Part shown: one piece after another, positions 9,501 to 19,900 of the stretch
How positions within the stretch are numbered: position 1 is the stretch's first letter
Layout of the letters: every line of letters starts with the position of its first letter
Assembly (NCBI RefSeq): GCF_000332995.1
Contig: NZ_BANS01000048.1
Coordinates: forward strand, 1 to 48,433
Length of the DNA stretch: 48,433 nucleotides
Source of the DNA: Gordonia amicalis NBRC 100051 = JCM 11271
GTDB lineage: Bacteria > Actinomycetota > Actinomycetes > Mycobacteriales > Mycobacteriaceae
Reading direction: 5' to 3'
Notes under the pieces: generated by a model
What the model was told of the DNA's origin: nothing
The model's input: the letters and a program-made list of their open reading frames with translations, nothing else
Databases searched by the model: none
Made by a program: the position numbers and the translations under genes

Positions 9501-11875
9501 ACTACTTCCTCAAGGGTCTGCGCCACAGCGTGTGGTTCAGTCAGGCCATCTCGAAGGCCGTGGAGAACGGTCACCGCACCTTCCTGGAGCTGTCGCCGAA
9601 TCCGGCGGTCCTGATCTCCGTTGCGGCCGTGACCTTCTCGGCCGGCCTGCACGACGCCGAGCTCATCGAGACGCTGCGTCGCAAGGAGGACGAGAGCTTC
9701 GGCCTGGTCAACGCGCTGATGAAGCTGTACGTGCACGGCCACCCGGTCGACGTCGCGTCGCTGTTCGGCACCGGCGACTATGCGGCGGTCCCGCGAACCC
9801 GCTTCGAGCGCAAGGAGTTCTGGCTCAAGGCGCAGATCTCCTCGGGCGGCTCGGCCGGCTCCGTCCCGGGTTCGCATGTCGCGCTGCCCGACGGACGCCA
9901 CGCGTGGGAGGTCAACGCCGCAGCCGTCACCGACCTGCGTGCGCTGGTGCACGCCGCCGCCGCTCAGGTGCTGACCAACGCCTCCGTCGGTGCGGCGGTC
10001 TCGCACGGCGAGATGCCCACGACCGGCACCGTCACCACCACGCTGAGCCCGCATCCGGGCGGCGCGTCGGTGAGCGTGCACGTCAAGGCGGACAAGAACT
10101 TCCGTCTGCTCTTCGAAGCCGTCGTGACCGGCGACCTCGACGAGGCCGCGGGTTCGGTGTCCACCGCGCCGGCGGCGTCCACGGAGTCCGGTCCGGCCGT
10201 CTTCGCCGACGACAAGGTGGTCGTCGAGGACGAGGTCGTCGACGACATCGGCAACAGGTGGAATCCGGATTCCGGTGAGAGCGTGGGGGATCGCCTCGCG
10301 ATCATCGTCGGCGAGTCGATGGGTTACGACCCCGAGGACCTGCCGCGCGAGATCCCGCTGATCGAGCTGGGCCTCGATTCGCTGATGGCCGTGCGGATCA
10401 AGAACCGCGTCGAGTACGAGTTCGACATCCCGCAGCTGCAGCTGCAGGCGATGCGCCAGGCGAACCTGGCCGATGTCCAGAAGTTCGTCGAGTTCGCGGT
10501 CACCCATCGCGACCAGCTCGACGACCTCGCCGAGAACGCTTCCGGCGGAGGTGAACTCGACACCGCAGCGCTCAACGCCTACATCGACGAGCAGAACGCC
10601 AAGGACGAGGCCCCCGTGCCGGCCACCGAGGAGTCCCCGGAACCGAAGCAAGAGGTCGCCGAGGACGTCGCGGACGTGGAGGTCGCGGTCGCGACCTCAC
10701 CCGGCACCAATCCCGAACCGGTGAAGGCGCCCACCGACATCACCTCGCAGAAGGCGGTCGCGGAGGCCGCCGGTTCGGATGTCCCGCCGCGCGATGCGGC
10801 CGAGCGGCTGACGTTCGGCACCTACGCGGTCGTGACCAAGAAGTCCGCCGGCGGCATCTTCAACAAGCTGCCGGTGCTGTCGGAGGAACTGGCCCAGCAG
10901 CTGACCGATCGTCTCAACGAGCGGACCGGTGGCGACATCGACGTCGAGGACATCCTCGACTCGGAGACCATCGAGGAGATGTCGAACTACGTTCGCGATC
11001 ACCTCGATGCCGGGGCGTCGACCGACGGATTCCTGCGCTACCTGCGTCTGGTTCCCGAGGGCAAGAAGGTCTACGACCCGTCCGCGGGCGACCCGACCCC
11101 GATCCTGCTCTTCCACCCCGCGGGCGGCAACACCTCGGCCTACGAGGCACTGCTCAAGCGCCTGCCCGACGACCAGCCGGTCATCGGTTTCGACCGCGGT
11201 GTCGAGGGAACCATCGAAGACCGTGTGCGCGAGTACATCCCGCGTCTGCGTGAACTCCAGCCGCACGGCCCGTACGTGCTCGTGGGCTGGTCGTTCGGCG
11301 GTGCCCTCGCCTACGGCGTCGCCCAGGTTCTCCGGGAAGCCGGTGAGGACGTGGCCTTCGTCGGTCTCATCGACGTCGTGCGTCCGCGTGAGGACATGAC
11401 CGAGACGCCGGAGACCAAGCGGGCCCGCCTGGAACGGTGGAAGGACTTCGCGATCCGCAACTACGACCTCGACCCGGATGTGCCGATCCCGATGGAGCGG
11501 CTCGTCGAGACCGACGACGAGGGGCAGTTCGCGATCATCATGGAGATGATGTCGATGTCGGGCACCAAGATCCCCGGCGGCATCATCGAACACCAGCGGA
11601 CCTCGTTCATCGAGAACCGGGTGCTCAGCAACATCGCGCCGGAACCCTACGACGGCAAGGTCGTGCTGTACCGCGCGGACAAGATGCATGCGGGTGCGAT
11701 CGAGCTGGAACCGCAGTGGGCCGAGATCGACGAGGACGGCCGGTGGGGTGAGGTCGTCGACGACCTGGAGATCATCCACATCGGCGGCGACCACCTGTCG
11801 ATCGTCGACGAGCCCTACATCGCCAAGATCGGCGCAGATCTGGCCACGCGTCTCGGCGAGCTTGGTAAGAAGTAG
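6509..11875 (+). CDS. pks13: Pks13, mycolic acid condensing polyketide synthase
   Basis: Type I polyketide synthase of 1788 residues that condenses the meromycolyl chain with a carboxylated fatty acid to give the mycolate precursor. Domain order is ACP-KS-AT-ACP-TE, as in mycobacterial Pks13. The N-terminal ACP has ELGLSSRDAV (Ser88). The ketosynthase has DTACSSS (Cys323), HGTGT and NYGHMES. The acyltransferase has PHSMGEAS (Ser842). The second ACP has ELGLDSLMAV (Ser1291). The thioesterase has GWSFGGALA (Ser1595), where it releases product to trehalose. The N-terminus has about 33 more residues than the mycobacterial protein, counted from the first ACP serine. The KS-AT linker (about residues 600-660) is long and contains a dispersed-repeat-like sequence at 8329-8371. 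AccD4 follows 40 bp downstream. Confidence 0.98.
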   Translation: MSELNTDESRSTDLPDDSSLETPGSVDGATADASTAPSTGQATPGETAGDLTVDELRDWLRDWVSQSTGVPVGQIDVDRPMEELGLSSRDAVALAADVEDKTGVILTATVVYNHPTIASLAQRIIEGDPDEGLDDTADTFWRRDRSADDDIAVVGLSTRFPKSGTTPESTWEALIGGVDGISDLPEGRWTEFTSDPRFAEILESSNIKGGYLDDVRSFDADFFQMSPREVEMVDPQQRLALELTWEALEHAHIPPSDLKGAPVGVFIGTSTNDYQLLATLGLGEGAEDTAAYALTGTSTAIVANRVSYFYDFRGPSIAIDTACSSSLVAIHQAVRSLRTGESDVALAGGVNMLITPAATLGFDRIGAQAKDGHIKAFSADADGMIRAEGGGLVVLKRMADARRDGDEALAVIAGSAVNSDGRSNGLPAPNPEAQVEVLRSAYTDASIDPRSVDYVEAHGTGTILGDPIEADALGRVVGRGRAADKPMLLGSVKTNYGHMESAAGAGAIAKVVLALKHGVIPGSRNYSGPNPYIQFDANNLKVIPESTEWPRYSGHAVAGVSGFGFGGTNAHVVVREVLPSDLQPEAAPVDASASELPATESLPGNSSLVEPSSPLVEPVETEDEYLTEAERAILAAQASNTEPAVEETAVDPAEGFAPCAVEGSVVPLVISGFLPSRRRKTAADLLEWLESDEGRATPLADIGRALAHRNHGRSRSVVMARSHEDAITGVRAIADGKGNPLVYSADSPDAASAVWLLSGFGSQHRKMAKQLYTENPVFAKYVDRVDGYIQNELGYSIAEMFLDDEQTYGIETSQVGIYTIQVALADTLRHHGAEPGVLVPHSMGEASASYISGGLSLEDATRVICQRSRLMGEGESMLQGDDIRLMALVEYSAEDINDVLVDYPDLEICVYAAPTHTVIGGPEAQVDAIVERAEGEGKLGRKLATKGASHTSQMDPILGELAYELTGIEPQRLTTGFYSSVDREVFYRAGHGPVHTIDYFLKGLRHSVWFSQAISKAVENGHRTFLELSPNPAVLISVAAVTFSAGLHDAELIETLRRKEDESFGLVNALMKLYVHGHPVDVASLFGTGDYAAVPRTRFERKEFWLKAQISSGGSAGSVPGSHVALPDGRHAWEVNAAAVTDLRALVHAAAAQVLTNASVGAAVSHGEMPTTGTVTTTLSPHPGGASVSVHVKADKNFRLLFEAVVTGDLDEAAGSVSTAPAASTESGPAVFADDKVVVEDEVVDDIGNRWNPDSGESVGDRLAIIVGESMGYDPEDLPREIPLIELGLDSLMAVRIKNRVEYEFDIPQLQLQAMRQANLADVQKFVEFAVTHRDQLDDLAENASGGGELDTAALNAYIDEQNAKDEAPVPATEESPEPKQEVAEDVADVEVAVATSPGTNPEPVKAPTDITSQKAVAEAAGSDVPPRDAAERLTFGTYAVVTKKSAGGIFNKLPVLSEELAQQLTDRLNERTGGDIDVEDILDSETIEEMSNYVRDHLDAGASTDGFLRYLRLVPEGKKVYDPSAGDPTPILLFHPAGGNTSAYEALLKRLPDDQPVIGFDRGVEGTIEDRVREYIPRLRELQPHGPYVLVGWSFGGALAYGVAQVLREAGEDVAFVGLIDVVRPREDMTETPETKRARLERWKDFAIRNYDLDPDVPIPMERLVETDDEGQFAIIMEMMSMSGTKIPGGIIEHQRTSFIENRVLSNIAPEPYDGKVVLYRADKMHAGAIELEPQWAEIDEDGRWGEVVDDLEIIHIGGDHLSIVDEPYIAKIGADLATRLGELGKK
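8329..8371 (+). repeat. Dispersed-repeat-like sequence inside the pks13 KS-AT linker
   Basis: Two direct copies of GCTGGTTGAGCC (8329-8340 and 8350-8361) occur 21 nt apart, so in frame, and the second continues into TGTCGAAACC. They encode SLVEPSSPLVEPVE. The GGTTGAGCC...GTCGAAACC pattern resembles a short repeat that I recall from intergenic regions of related actinobacteria. That comparison is from memory and is not demonstrated here. Confidence 0.6.
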
Positions 11876-11915
11876 TTTCAACGAGACATCGTGGTCGCGT
11901 AGAAAGTGAAGGACC

Positions 11916-13466
11916 GTGACTGACACCACCGCAGGCAAGCTCGCCGACCTCCGGCAGAAACTGAAGGCTGCTCGCGAACCGGGAGGGGAGAAGGCACTCG
12001 CCAAGCGTGCCGCGAAGGGGATCTGCTCCCCACGCGAACGTCTGGCGATGCTGTTCGACCCGGGGACGTTCGTCGAGATCGGCGCGCTCGCCAAGATGCC
12101 GGGTGCCGCGGAGAGCGGCTACGGCGACGGTGTGGTCACCGGCCACGGCCTCGTTCACGGTCGCCCCGTCGCTGCGTTCTCGCACGACCAGAACGTCTTC
12201 GGCGGCACCGTCGGCGAGATTTTCGGCCGCAAGGTGGCCTCGCTGATGGAGTGGGCGGGCAAGATCGGCTGCCCGATGGTCGGCATCAACGACTCGGCCG
12301 GCGCCCGTATCCAGGACGCGGTCACCTCGCTCGCCTGGTACGCCGAGATGGGTCGCCGCAACGACCTGCTCTCCGGTCTCGCCCCGCAGATCTCGGTCAT
12401 CCTCGGCAAGTGTGCGGGCGGTGCCGTGTACACCCCCGCCAACACCGACATCCTCGTCGCCGTCGAGGACAAGTCGTACATGTTCGTCACCGGCCCTGAT
12501 GTGCTCAAGCAGGTCAACGGCGAGGAGATCTCCGCCGAGGACCTGGGCAGCGCGCACAACCAGGCCCGCTGGGGCAACATCCACCACATCGCGCCCGACG
12601 AGAAGGGCGCCTTCGAGTGGGTCCGCGAGTACCTGCAGTACATGCCGTCGAGCGCGTATGAGGAACCGCCGGTGATCAATCCGGGCCTCGAGCCGGAGAT
12701 CACCGAGTCGGACCTGTCGCTCAACGACTTCATGCCGGACAACGACAACGCCGGTTATGACATGAAGGACATCATCATCCGGCTGTTCGACGACGGTGCC
12801 TTCCACGAGGTGGGAGAACTGTTCGCGCCCAACATCATCACCGGGTACGCGCGCGTCGACGGCCGCTCGGTGGGCATCGTGGCCAACCAGCCGAGCGTCA
12901 TGTCCGGTGTGCTGGACACCGATTCGTCGGAGAAGGCAACGCGTTTCGTCCGGATCTGCAACGCCTACAACATCCCGCTGGTCTTCCTGGTGGACACCCC
13001 GGGCATCCTCCCCGGCCTGGCCGAGGAGCAGAAGGGCACCATCCGGCGGTCCGGACGCTTCCTCTACGCCTACGTGGAGGCCGACGTACCCAAGGTCACC
13101 GTCGTGCTGCGCAAGGCCTACGGCGGCGCCTACGCGGTGATGGGCTCCAAGCACCTCGGTGCCGACATCAACTTCGCGTGGCCGACCGCCAAGATCGCCG
13201 TCATGGGCGCCGAATCGGCGGCCGCGGTGCTGACCCGTCGTCAGACCGAGGGACTCTCGGCCGCGGAGGCCGACAAGGTCCGCCGCGAGTTCATCGACTT
13301 CTACAACACGATGATGGCCACGCCCTACCTCGCGGCCGAACGCGGCTACGTCGACGCGGTCATCGAGCCCGCCGAGACCCGGCTGCAACTCCGGAAGGCC
13401 TTGGCGCAGTTGCGCGACAAGCAGGTCCTCAAGACCCCGCGCAAGCACTTACTGATGCCGATCTAG
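11916..13466 (+). CDS. accD4: AccD4, acyl-CoA carboxylase beta (carboxyltransferase) subunit
   Basis: Carboxyltransferase subunit of the acyl-CoA carboxylase that makes the carboxylated fatty acyl-CoA extender used by Pks13. The 516 residues carry the two crotonase-like carboxyltransferase domains: [26 protein letters not shown] and GKCAGGAVY in the first half, [18 protein letters not shown] and [16 protein letters not shown] in the second. Similarity to M. tuberculosis AccD4 is high throughout ([15 protein letters not shown]). The start is GTG 11916, with GAAGGA close upstream at 11908-11913. The 40-bp gap after pks13 makes co-transcription likely. Paralogue assignment rests on both sequence and position. 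Confidence 0.96.
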   Translation: MTDTTAGKLADLRQKLKAAREPGGEKALAKRAAKGICSPRERLAMLFDPGTFVEIGALAKMPGAAESGYGDGVVTGHGLVHGRPVAAFSHDQNVFGGTVGEIFGRKVASLMEWAGKIGCPMVGINDSAGARIQDAVTSLAWYAEMGRRNDLLSGLAPQISVILGKCAGGAVYTPANTDILVAVEDKSYMFVTGPDVLKQVNGEEISAEDLGSAHNQARWGNIHHIAPDEKGAFEWVREYLQYMPSSAYEEPPVINPGLEPEITESDLSLNDFMPDNDNAGYDMKDIIIRLFDDGAFHEVGELFAPNIITGYARVDGRSVGIVANQPSVMSGVLDTDSSEKATRFVRICNAYNIPLVFLVDTPGILPGLAEEQKGTIRRSGRFLYAYVEADVPKVTVVLRKAYGGAYAVMGSKHLGADINFAWPTAKIAVMGAESAAAVLTRRQTEGLSAAEADKVRREFIDFYNTMMATPYLAAERGYVDAVIEPAETRLQLRKALAQLRDKQVLKTPRKHLLMPI

Positions 13467-13485
13467 CGCAGGCCCACCCCTTTTC

Positions 13486-13521
13486 GGCAAACCCAGCACC
13501 TCTCGGGGTGCTGGGTTTGCC
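13486..13521. terminator. Strong hairpin between convergent accD4 and embB2
   Basis: A perfect 15-bp inverted repeat, GGCAAACCCAGCACC (13486-13500) and GGTGCTGGGTTTGCC (13507-13521), has a 6-nt loop. It lies 20 bp past the accD4 stop and 24 bp from the end of the minus-strand emb gene, so it can serve both operons. It has no long T-tract, as is usual in high-GC actinobacteria. Confidence 0.8.
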
Positions 13522-13545
13522 CATTTGTGGTGGATCTACGGACCC

Positions 13546-16500
13546 CTAGTTGCCGATCGCCCGCATCGGGCCCGGCGTCCAGAGCCCGTTGTGGGTCTCG
13601 GTGGACAGGGTCAGCTCGGCGTCGGTCTGCGGCAGGATCGGGGTGAGGGCCTGGAGCGAGCCCCAGTCCTTCGCCCAGTCGTTGCGCAGATACGACGGGT
13701 AGACGCGACCGCGCATCTCGTTCTCGATGATGCCCAGCGGACCACCGGCGTCGCCGGACATCCAGCGCTGCGAGTTCACCCGCTCGCCCTCACGGTCCGG
13801 GGAGATCCGCCAGGCCGGTGTCTCGAGGACGCCGTGCTTGACCTGAGCCGGCCGCTGGCACGGGAACGCGAGTCCGGCCTCCCAGTCGATGAGGACCGGA
13901 TCCTCGCTGCCCACGAGCGAATCGAGCGTCTCCATCGACGAGACCCGCGGCGGCGTCACCGCGAGCCACTGATCGCGCAGCGGCGAGGTGTCCTCGGCGA
14001 GCACCCGGACGACCGTGGCGCCCGGAGGTGCCTGGTCCAGCGGGAAGCGCAGGTTGCGCCACTCGGGAGCGCCGCCGATGTCCAGCGGGACCATCTGGCC
14101 GGCGGGGGCGACCGTGCCGTCCGGCGCGACGCGGCCGAACTGCAGCCTGACCTTCTGGCCCGGCCGGACCACCGCGAGGTCGTCGATGTACTCGACGTAA
14201 CCCGCGACGGACATGGTGATCAGCGGCTGGTCGTCGGAACGCTTCCCGGGCAGCTGATACCACTCGGAGGTGAGGCTGCCGGTTCCGGTGGGGGAGTTGT
14301 AGGTACCCAGCACCGGGGTCTTGGCCGGTGACAGTCCGAACGGCAGCTTCACCGTCGAACCGTTGACGCCCGCCTGAGCGGTGCGTCCGCCACTGGTGTC
14401 GCTCGACGCCGTGGTGTCGTCGGAGCTGCTGCTGCTGTCCTCGGTCGGATCGGACTGTGTGCGATCGACTTCGGCGGTCGACGTGCCGGCGGAGTCGTCG
14501 GACTCTGCCTCGGTGTCCTCGGAGAGGTCCGAGGCGACGCCGTTGGGATCGAAGCCCACCGCGCCGGCGCCCGTGAGTGCGGAACCGGGCGACGGGTTGT
14601 TCTGTCCGGCAACGCGTGCCGGAGCCAGTAGCCCGGCGGTCGGATCGCCCTCCACCAGCACGGCGTCGGCGAGCGCACACGGCTCACCCTTCAGGGCGTT
14701 CACGTTGGAACTGAGCCACGACCATGAATTGCGCTGCGTCCAGTCGGCTTTCGCGAACGAGACCAGGGTGAAGCCCAGCATGATGGTCGACACGACGATG
14801 ATCGACGGGCTGCGCAGGCGCGCGAACAGCGACGTCGACGCACCCGCGCGGACGGTCTCGTCGACGTAGTCGTCGCGGAAGTGCTGCCACAGGCCCAGCA
14901 GCGTCAATGCGACGGCAACGGCGAGGATGCCGGTCCACAGCGGGATTCCCTTGACGTCGGGAACCGCGTCGCGCCAAGGGATTCCGTAGCTGCCGACGTA
15001 CCACCACTGGTTGCGTCCGGAGAACGCCAGCGCGAGGACGTAGGCGCAGGCGGCGGCGAACAGCGTGCGGTTGCGGCGGCGCCGCATGATCGTCCGGTCC
15101 GCGCAGGCGGTGGCCACCGCGGCCAGCGCACCGCCGATTGCCGCATACACACCCATCTGGTGGGTCCACTTGGTCGGCAGGAACGCCATAAGGACCGCCG
15201 ACCCGGCCACCATTGCGAGCAGGCGCCAGGTGGGCGCGGTGGCGATCCCGGGCAGCCGTCGGCGGTTGAGCAGCATGATCACCACGAGGATGAAGCAGGT
15301 GAACACGATCAGGACGCCGAATCGCCGCGCGATGCCGCCGTCGGCGGTCGGGTTCATCAGCATGTAGTAGCGCATCGGCTCTTCCCACCACTTGTTGGTG
15401 GGACCGACCTGGCCGTTGACCGACACCGCTTCCAGGATCGGTGCGAGCGGCTGGTCGGCGAAGATCTCGAACATCACTGCCAGACCGGCGGCCAGGATCG
15501 GGAGCAGCAGGGGCAGGACGCCGTCGCGCTTGCGGCGCACCACGAACCGCTTGAGCAGCGGGCGGATACCGGCGACGAGTGCGATCGCCGCGATGACGCC
15601 GGTGGGATGGATCGTCAGCGTGAACGCCGCCAAGATGATGGCGACGGTCAGCGGGAAGAACCGGCCGGTGGCGATGGCGCGTTCGACGCAGACCCACGTG
15701 AAGAGAGTGCCGAGCGCGATCAGCGGTTCGACGCGCAGGCCGTTGTTGTAGGGCATCCACACGGCGAGGAAGACCAGCGCGGCTGCCCAGATCGCGGGTG
15801 TTGATTCGCGGACCGCACGTCCCAGCCGGGGGATCGCGGCACGGGAGATCAGCCACCACGACGCCATGGCGAATCCGAAGGGCAGCAGGCGGAGCCACGG
15901 AGTGGCGGTGCTGATGTCCATCCAGACCGACAGGTACTGGTAGTGCCAGCCGAACGGATCCTGCGGCACACCGAAGTAGCGGTAGTAGTTGTCGAGATAG
16001 CCGGCCTCCCGGGCGATCCGGCCCACCGTCACCTGATATCCGTCGTCGGCGGTGTTACCGCCGACGAACAACCAGATCAGCAGGATGAGGGCAACGAACC
16101 CGTCGACCGGACGCACTCGCCACCAACCGGCCGGGAAGACCTTGTGGTGTCCACGCGCATCCCGGGCGTCGAGGACGGCGAGGGCGACGAGCGACAGGAT
16201 GGTCGACGCCACGCCCAGCACCAGCAGCCAGAACTTGAGAGTCGTGGGGGTGGAGACGAATCGGGTGTCGATGGTCGACCGGAAGGACAGGCCCTCGGTG
16301 GACACATTCGACGGGAGCCCCGAGTAGACGCCGATGATCTGGGGCCGTGCGTTCGGGTCCTTGAGGTCGAACTCGTGGATCGCACCCTCGGCCTCGGGCA
16401 CGCCCTGGATGGAGCCGCGACTGCCGTCGGTGTCGGCGTCGACGACGATGCGGCAGCCGGGGGCGTTCTGAGCCGCGGCACGAGGAGTGTTGAGCAGGAC

Positions 16501-16911
16501 CACATTTCGTTGAACGACCTGCAGGTTGTCGGCGGTGGCCCGGATGAACAGGCCGACCTTTCCGGCTTCCGCACCCCCCTCGGGCACCGTGGACAGCAGG
16601 ACGCCGCCGTCGCGCGGGAGCGACGCACCCAGCGCACAGGGGACGGAGACCTCCATCGACACCGGCACGAACGACACGCTCGGTGCCGCGACGTTGGCGA
16701 CCGAACCCTGTTGCGGCCAGGCGAGCTCGGACTTCGTGTAGTCGACGGGCAGGAACGGGCTCAGCAGCGCCAGCAGGATGCCGAGTGCACCCGCCGCCAT
16801 CGCGACGATGCGGGCCTTCCCGGCGTGACGCTCGGAGAAACTGTCCCGGCGTTCGGTCACAGGTGGGTCGTCGTGTTCCGTCTCGACGGGAACGTCAACG
16901 CGGTCAGTCAT
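13546..16911 (-). CDS. Second EmbB-type arabinosyltransferase (embB paralogue)
   Basis: GT-C family membrane arabinofuranosyltransferase of 1121 residues that would use decaprenyl-phosphoryl-arabinose to extend cell-wall arabinan. It has an N-terminal membrane anchor, a periplasmic domain, about a dozen hydrophobic segments, and C-terminal carbohydrate-binding regions ending in GLWTPGPMRAIGN. The first long loop holds the catalytic acidic pair in GNTADDGYQVTVGRI (Asp289-Asp290). EmbB-type features shared with the gene at 22577 are YRYFGVPQDPFGWH and FLPTKWTHQMG. Residue 296 is Val at the position equivalent to M. tuberculosis EmbB Met306. A Ser/Asp/Glu/Thr-rich insert occupies about residues 790-843. 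The start ATG overlaps the stop of the EmbA-type gene by 8 nt (ATGACTGA). No symbol is given because this is an extra copy. Confidence 0.93.
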   Translation of the reverse strand: MTDRVDVPVETEHDDPPVTERRDSFSERHAGKARIVAMAAGALGILLALLSPFLPVDYTKSELAWPQQGSVANVAAPSVSFVPVSMEVSVPCALGASLPRDGGVLLSTVPEGGAEAGKVGLFIRATADNLQVVQRNVVLLNTPRAAAQNAPGCRIVVDADTDGSRGSIQGVPEAEGAIHEFDLKDPNARPQIIGVYSGLPSNVSTEGLSFRSTIDTRFVSTPTTLKFWLLVLGVASTILSLVALAVLDARDARGHHKVFPAGWWRVRPVDGFVALILLIWLFVGGNTADDGYQVTVGRIAREAGYLDNYYRYFGVPQDPFGWHYQYLSVWMDISTATPWLRLLPFGFAMASWWLISRAAIPRLGRAVRESTPAIWAAALVFLAVWMPYNNGLRVEPLIALGTLFTWVCVERAIATGRFFPLTVAIILAAFTLTIHPTGVIAAIALVAGIRPLLKRFVVRRKRDGVLPLLLPILAAGLAVMFEIFADQPLAPILEAVSVNGQVGPTNKWWEEPMRYYMLMNPTADGGIARRFGVLIVFTCFILVVIMLLNRRRLPGIATAPTWRLLAMVAGSAVLMAFLPTKWTHQMGVYAAIGGALAAVATACADRTIMRRRRNRTLFAAACAYVLALAFSGRNQWWYVGSYGIPWRDAVPDVKGIPLWTGILAVAVALTLLGLWQHFRDDYVDETVRAGASTSLFARLRSPSIIVVSTIMLGFTLVSFAKADWTQRNSWSWLSSNVNALKGEPCALADAVLVEGDPTAGLLAPARVAGQNNPSPGSALTGAGAVGFDPNGVASDLSEDTEAESDDSAGTSTAEVDRTQSDPTEDSSSSSDDTTASSDTSGGRTAQAGVNGSTVKLPFGLSPAKTPVLGTYNSPTGTGSLTSEWYQLPGKRSDDQPLITMSVAGYVEYIDDLAVVRPGQKVRLQFGRVAPDGTVAPAGQMVPLDIGGAPEWRNLRFPLDQAPPGATVVRVLAEDTSPLRDQWLAVTPPRVSSMETLDSLVGSEDPVLIDWEAGLAFPCQRPAQVKHGVLETPAWRISPDREGERVNSQRWMSGDAGGPLGIIENEMRGRVYPSYLRNDWAKDWGSLQALTPILPQTDAELTLSTETHNGLWTPGPMRAIGN

Positions 16912-19900
16912 CTTCGGGCACCACCCTGATCGGGCCGGGTCGTGACCAACCCCAGTTGGTCGACGAACCGGTCATCACGTCCGCGGGCCGCGCCTGCGGC
17001 ACCAGCGGGTTGAGTCGCTGCAGGTTGCCCCACTCGCGATACCAGTCGTTGTCGAGATATGTCGCCACCGTCGACGGCCGGGTCAGCGCCTCGACCGTCG
17101 TCAGCAGGCCGCCGTCCTCGGTGGCCATCCAGGTCTTGGACTGCGAGTTGGCAATCCACGACTCCGGCAGGATTCGCCAGTCGGGGATGTCGAACACACC
17201 CTCGTGGGCGGTCATCGGCCGCTGACACGGGAACCAGGCGCCGGCGGCGAAGTCGATGAGAACCGGATCGGTCGATCCGACCACCTGTTGCAGGGTCTCG
17301 AGGACCGGTGCACGCGGAGGCGTGATCGCCAGCCACTGGTCGGCGTCGAGGTTGTTGTCCTTGGCGACGATCCGCATCGCGGACGCGTCGGCGGGCACGC
17401 GGTCCATCGGGATGCGGAGGTTGCGCCACGGCCGGTTCGAACGTTCCGCGTCGATCGGGACCGCCGGTGCGCCGACCTGGACGAACTCGCCGTCGACCTC
17501 GCGACCGAACTCGACCTGGAGTGACTGTCCGAAGATCGGCACGCCGTCGCGATCGTAGGTGAACACGGCACCCGCGGCGGTGATGACGATCAGCGGCGAG
17601 GCAGCGCGGTCCGGCAGGCGGTACCACCCGGTGGTCAACGTGGCCTGTCCGTCGCTGGTCTCGTGACTGCCCATGACCGGGGTGGTCGCGGGGTCGAGGC
17701 CGTACGGGAGCGCGGCGGTGCTGCCGTTGACCCCGCGCGGGCCGACGCCGCCCGCGGTGCCGGGATTGGAGCCGTAGACGATGAAGGTCTTGGACAGGTC
17801 CGCCGAGGTGTTCATCGCGCCGGGCTTCTGGGCACCGGCCTGCGGTGTCAGATCGGGTTTCACGCCGTTCGGGCTGAAGCCGTGCGAGTCGCCCGCCAGC
17901 GTCTTGGACGCCGACTGGCCGGACGCCGGGGCGAGCGTCCCCTTGTTGGGGTCGGGTTCGACGAGAACGGCGTCGGCCATCGCACAGGTGTTGCCGCGCA
18001 GGGAGTCCAGGTTGGCCGACAGCACGGTGAACGTGTCGGCCCGGCTGACCGCGGCCTTGGCGAAGACCGCGAGTTCACAGGCGACGATGAGGACGGCGAT
18101 CGCCGCGATCGGTGCCGAGGCGACCCCGATACGCCAGCCCGCGGGTGCGGCTCCCTTCTCGTGCGCCAGACCGGTCTCGTCGACGAAGTCCATGCGCAGG
18201 TGCTGCCAGATCGCGAACACCAGCGCGACGACGGCCAGCGCGAGCAGCACTGTGGAGACCTGCATGCCCGCGACGACCGGCGCCTTGTCGAACCAGGCGA
18301 TGCCGAAGTCGTACGGCCAGGGCCACGCGTTCTTGCCGGCTGCCGCGGCGGCGCACGCCACCAGCAGTCCGGCGATCAGGATCGACAGGTTGCGCAGCGT
18401 TCGACGCGCGGCCTGGCCGATCGCGACACAGGCGACGGCGGCCAGTGCCGCGCCCAGACCGGCGAAGATGCCGAACTGGATCGTCCACTTGGTCGGGGTG
18501 AACGACAGCAGCAGGATCGTCAGCAGCGACGCACCCAGGACGCGCCACACCGCGCCGGGATCGATGCCATCGATTCGCTTGCGGCGCAACATGATCGCCA
18601 GCACGAGGAACATCGACACGGCGAACAGCAGCACCGGGATACGTCGTGCGAGCGCACCGTCGGTGTGGTTGACGGCCAGGAAGTAGTAGCGCAGCAGCTC
18701 CTGGTACCAGGCCAGCGTCGGCCCGACCGAATAGCGGATGCGGATCGCCTCGAACACCGTCGCGAGGGTCTGGTCGCGGAACACGACGATGACGACGAGC
18801 GCGCCGGCGCCGAGGACTGGTGCGAGTAGCGGCAGCAGGCCGTCCTCACGGCGTCGGCGGACGAGGATGCGCAGCATGGGTCGTGCGCTGGCGATCAACA
18901 GTGCCAGCGCGACCAGACCGTGCGGAGCCAGCGCCAGGGTCAGCAGCGCGGTGAGCGCGGCGAGTGCCGCGGGGAGTATGCGGCGCGTGGAGACCGTGAC
19001 CTCCACCGCCCACCAGGTGAGCAGCGTGCCGAGCACGATGATGCCCTCGCTGCGCAGGCCCGAACACATCGGCAACCAGAACGCCAGGAACACCGCGGCG
19101 CCGGTCAGCATCGCCCACTGCGACCGCCGGACGGCGCGACCGAGACGAGGCAGCAGCACCCGGCTGAGGATGAACCACGCGGCGAGGCCGGCGATCAGCG
19201 ACGGCAGGCGCATCCACAGGCCCGTGGTCGAGATCGTCGACCAGTAGGCGAGGAAGCTGTAGTACCAGTCGAACGGGGCTTCGGGAATGCCGTAGAAGCG
19301 GTAGTAGTCGGACAGGTAGCCCGCGTCCGCCGCGTTGCGGCCCATGTTGAGGATGTAGCCGTCATCGGGTGAGCCCGCGCCCAGGAAATGCCACACGACG
19401 AGCGTCAGGGTGACGCCGATGTCGGTGGGGGTGGGGCGGAGCGCCGAACGCAGACTCAGCCCGCGCCCGACTCGACGGTGATAGCCGTGGATTCGGTCCA
19501 GCCGGCCCACGGCGACCAGCGCGACGATCGCCGCGACGATCCCGACGATCATGACCAGCCACTTGATCACCGAGGGCGACGAGTCGAAGCGGTCGTCGAT
19601 CTCGATCCGCACGTCGATGCCCGACGCCCGGACCTGCTCGGCGGTGAGGTCGGTGAAGACGCCGGCGATCTGCGGGTTCGACGAGGGTTCGGCCAGTCCG
19701 ACGTCGCCGCCGCCGGCGGTCGCCGCACCCGGCGGCAGACCGACGAACTGGGCGCCCGTCGTGGTCGCGTCGGAGAAGATGCGCAGCTCGCTGCACGCGG
19801 ACAGCGCGGAGCGTGGCGCCGATGCGAGGGTCTTGTTGCGGACCGTGACCGTGACGTTCGCGGCGTCGGCCACGACGAAGAGACCGTTCTCACGGGCCTT

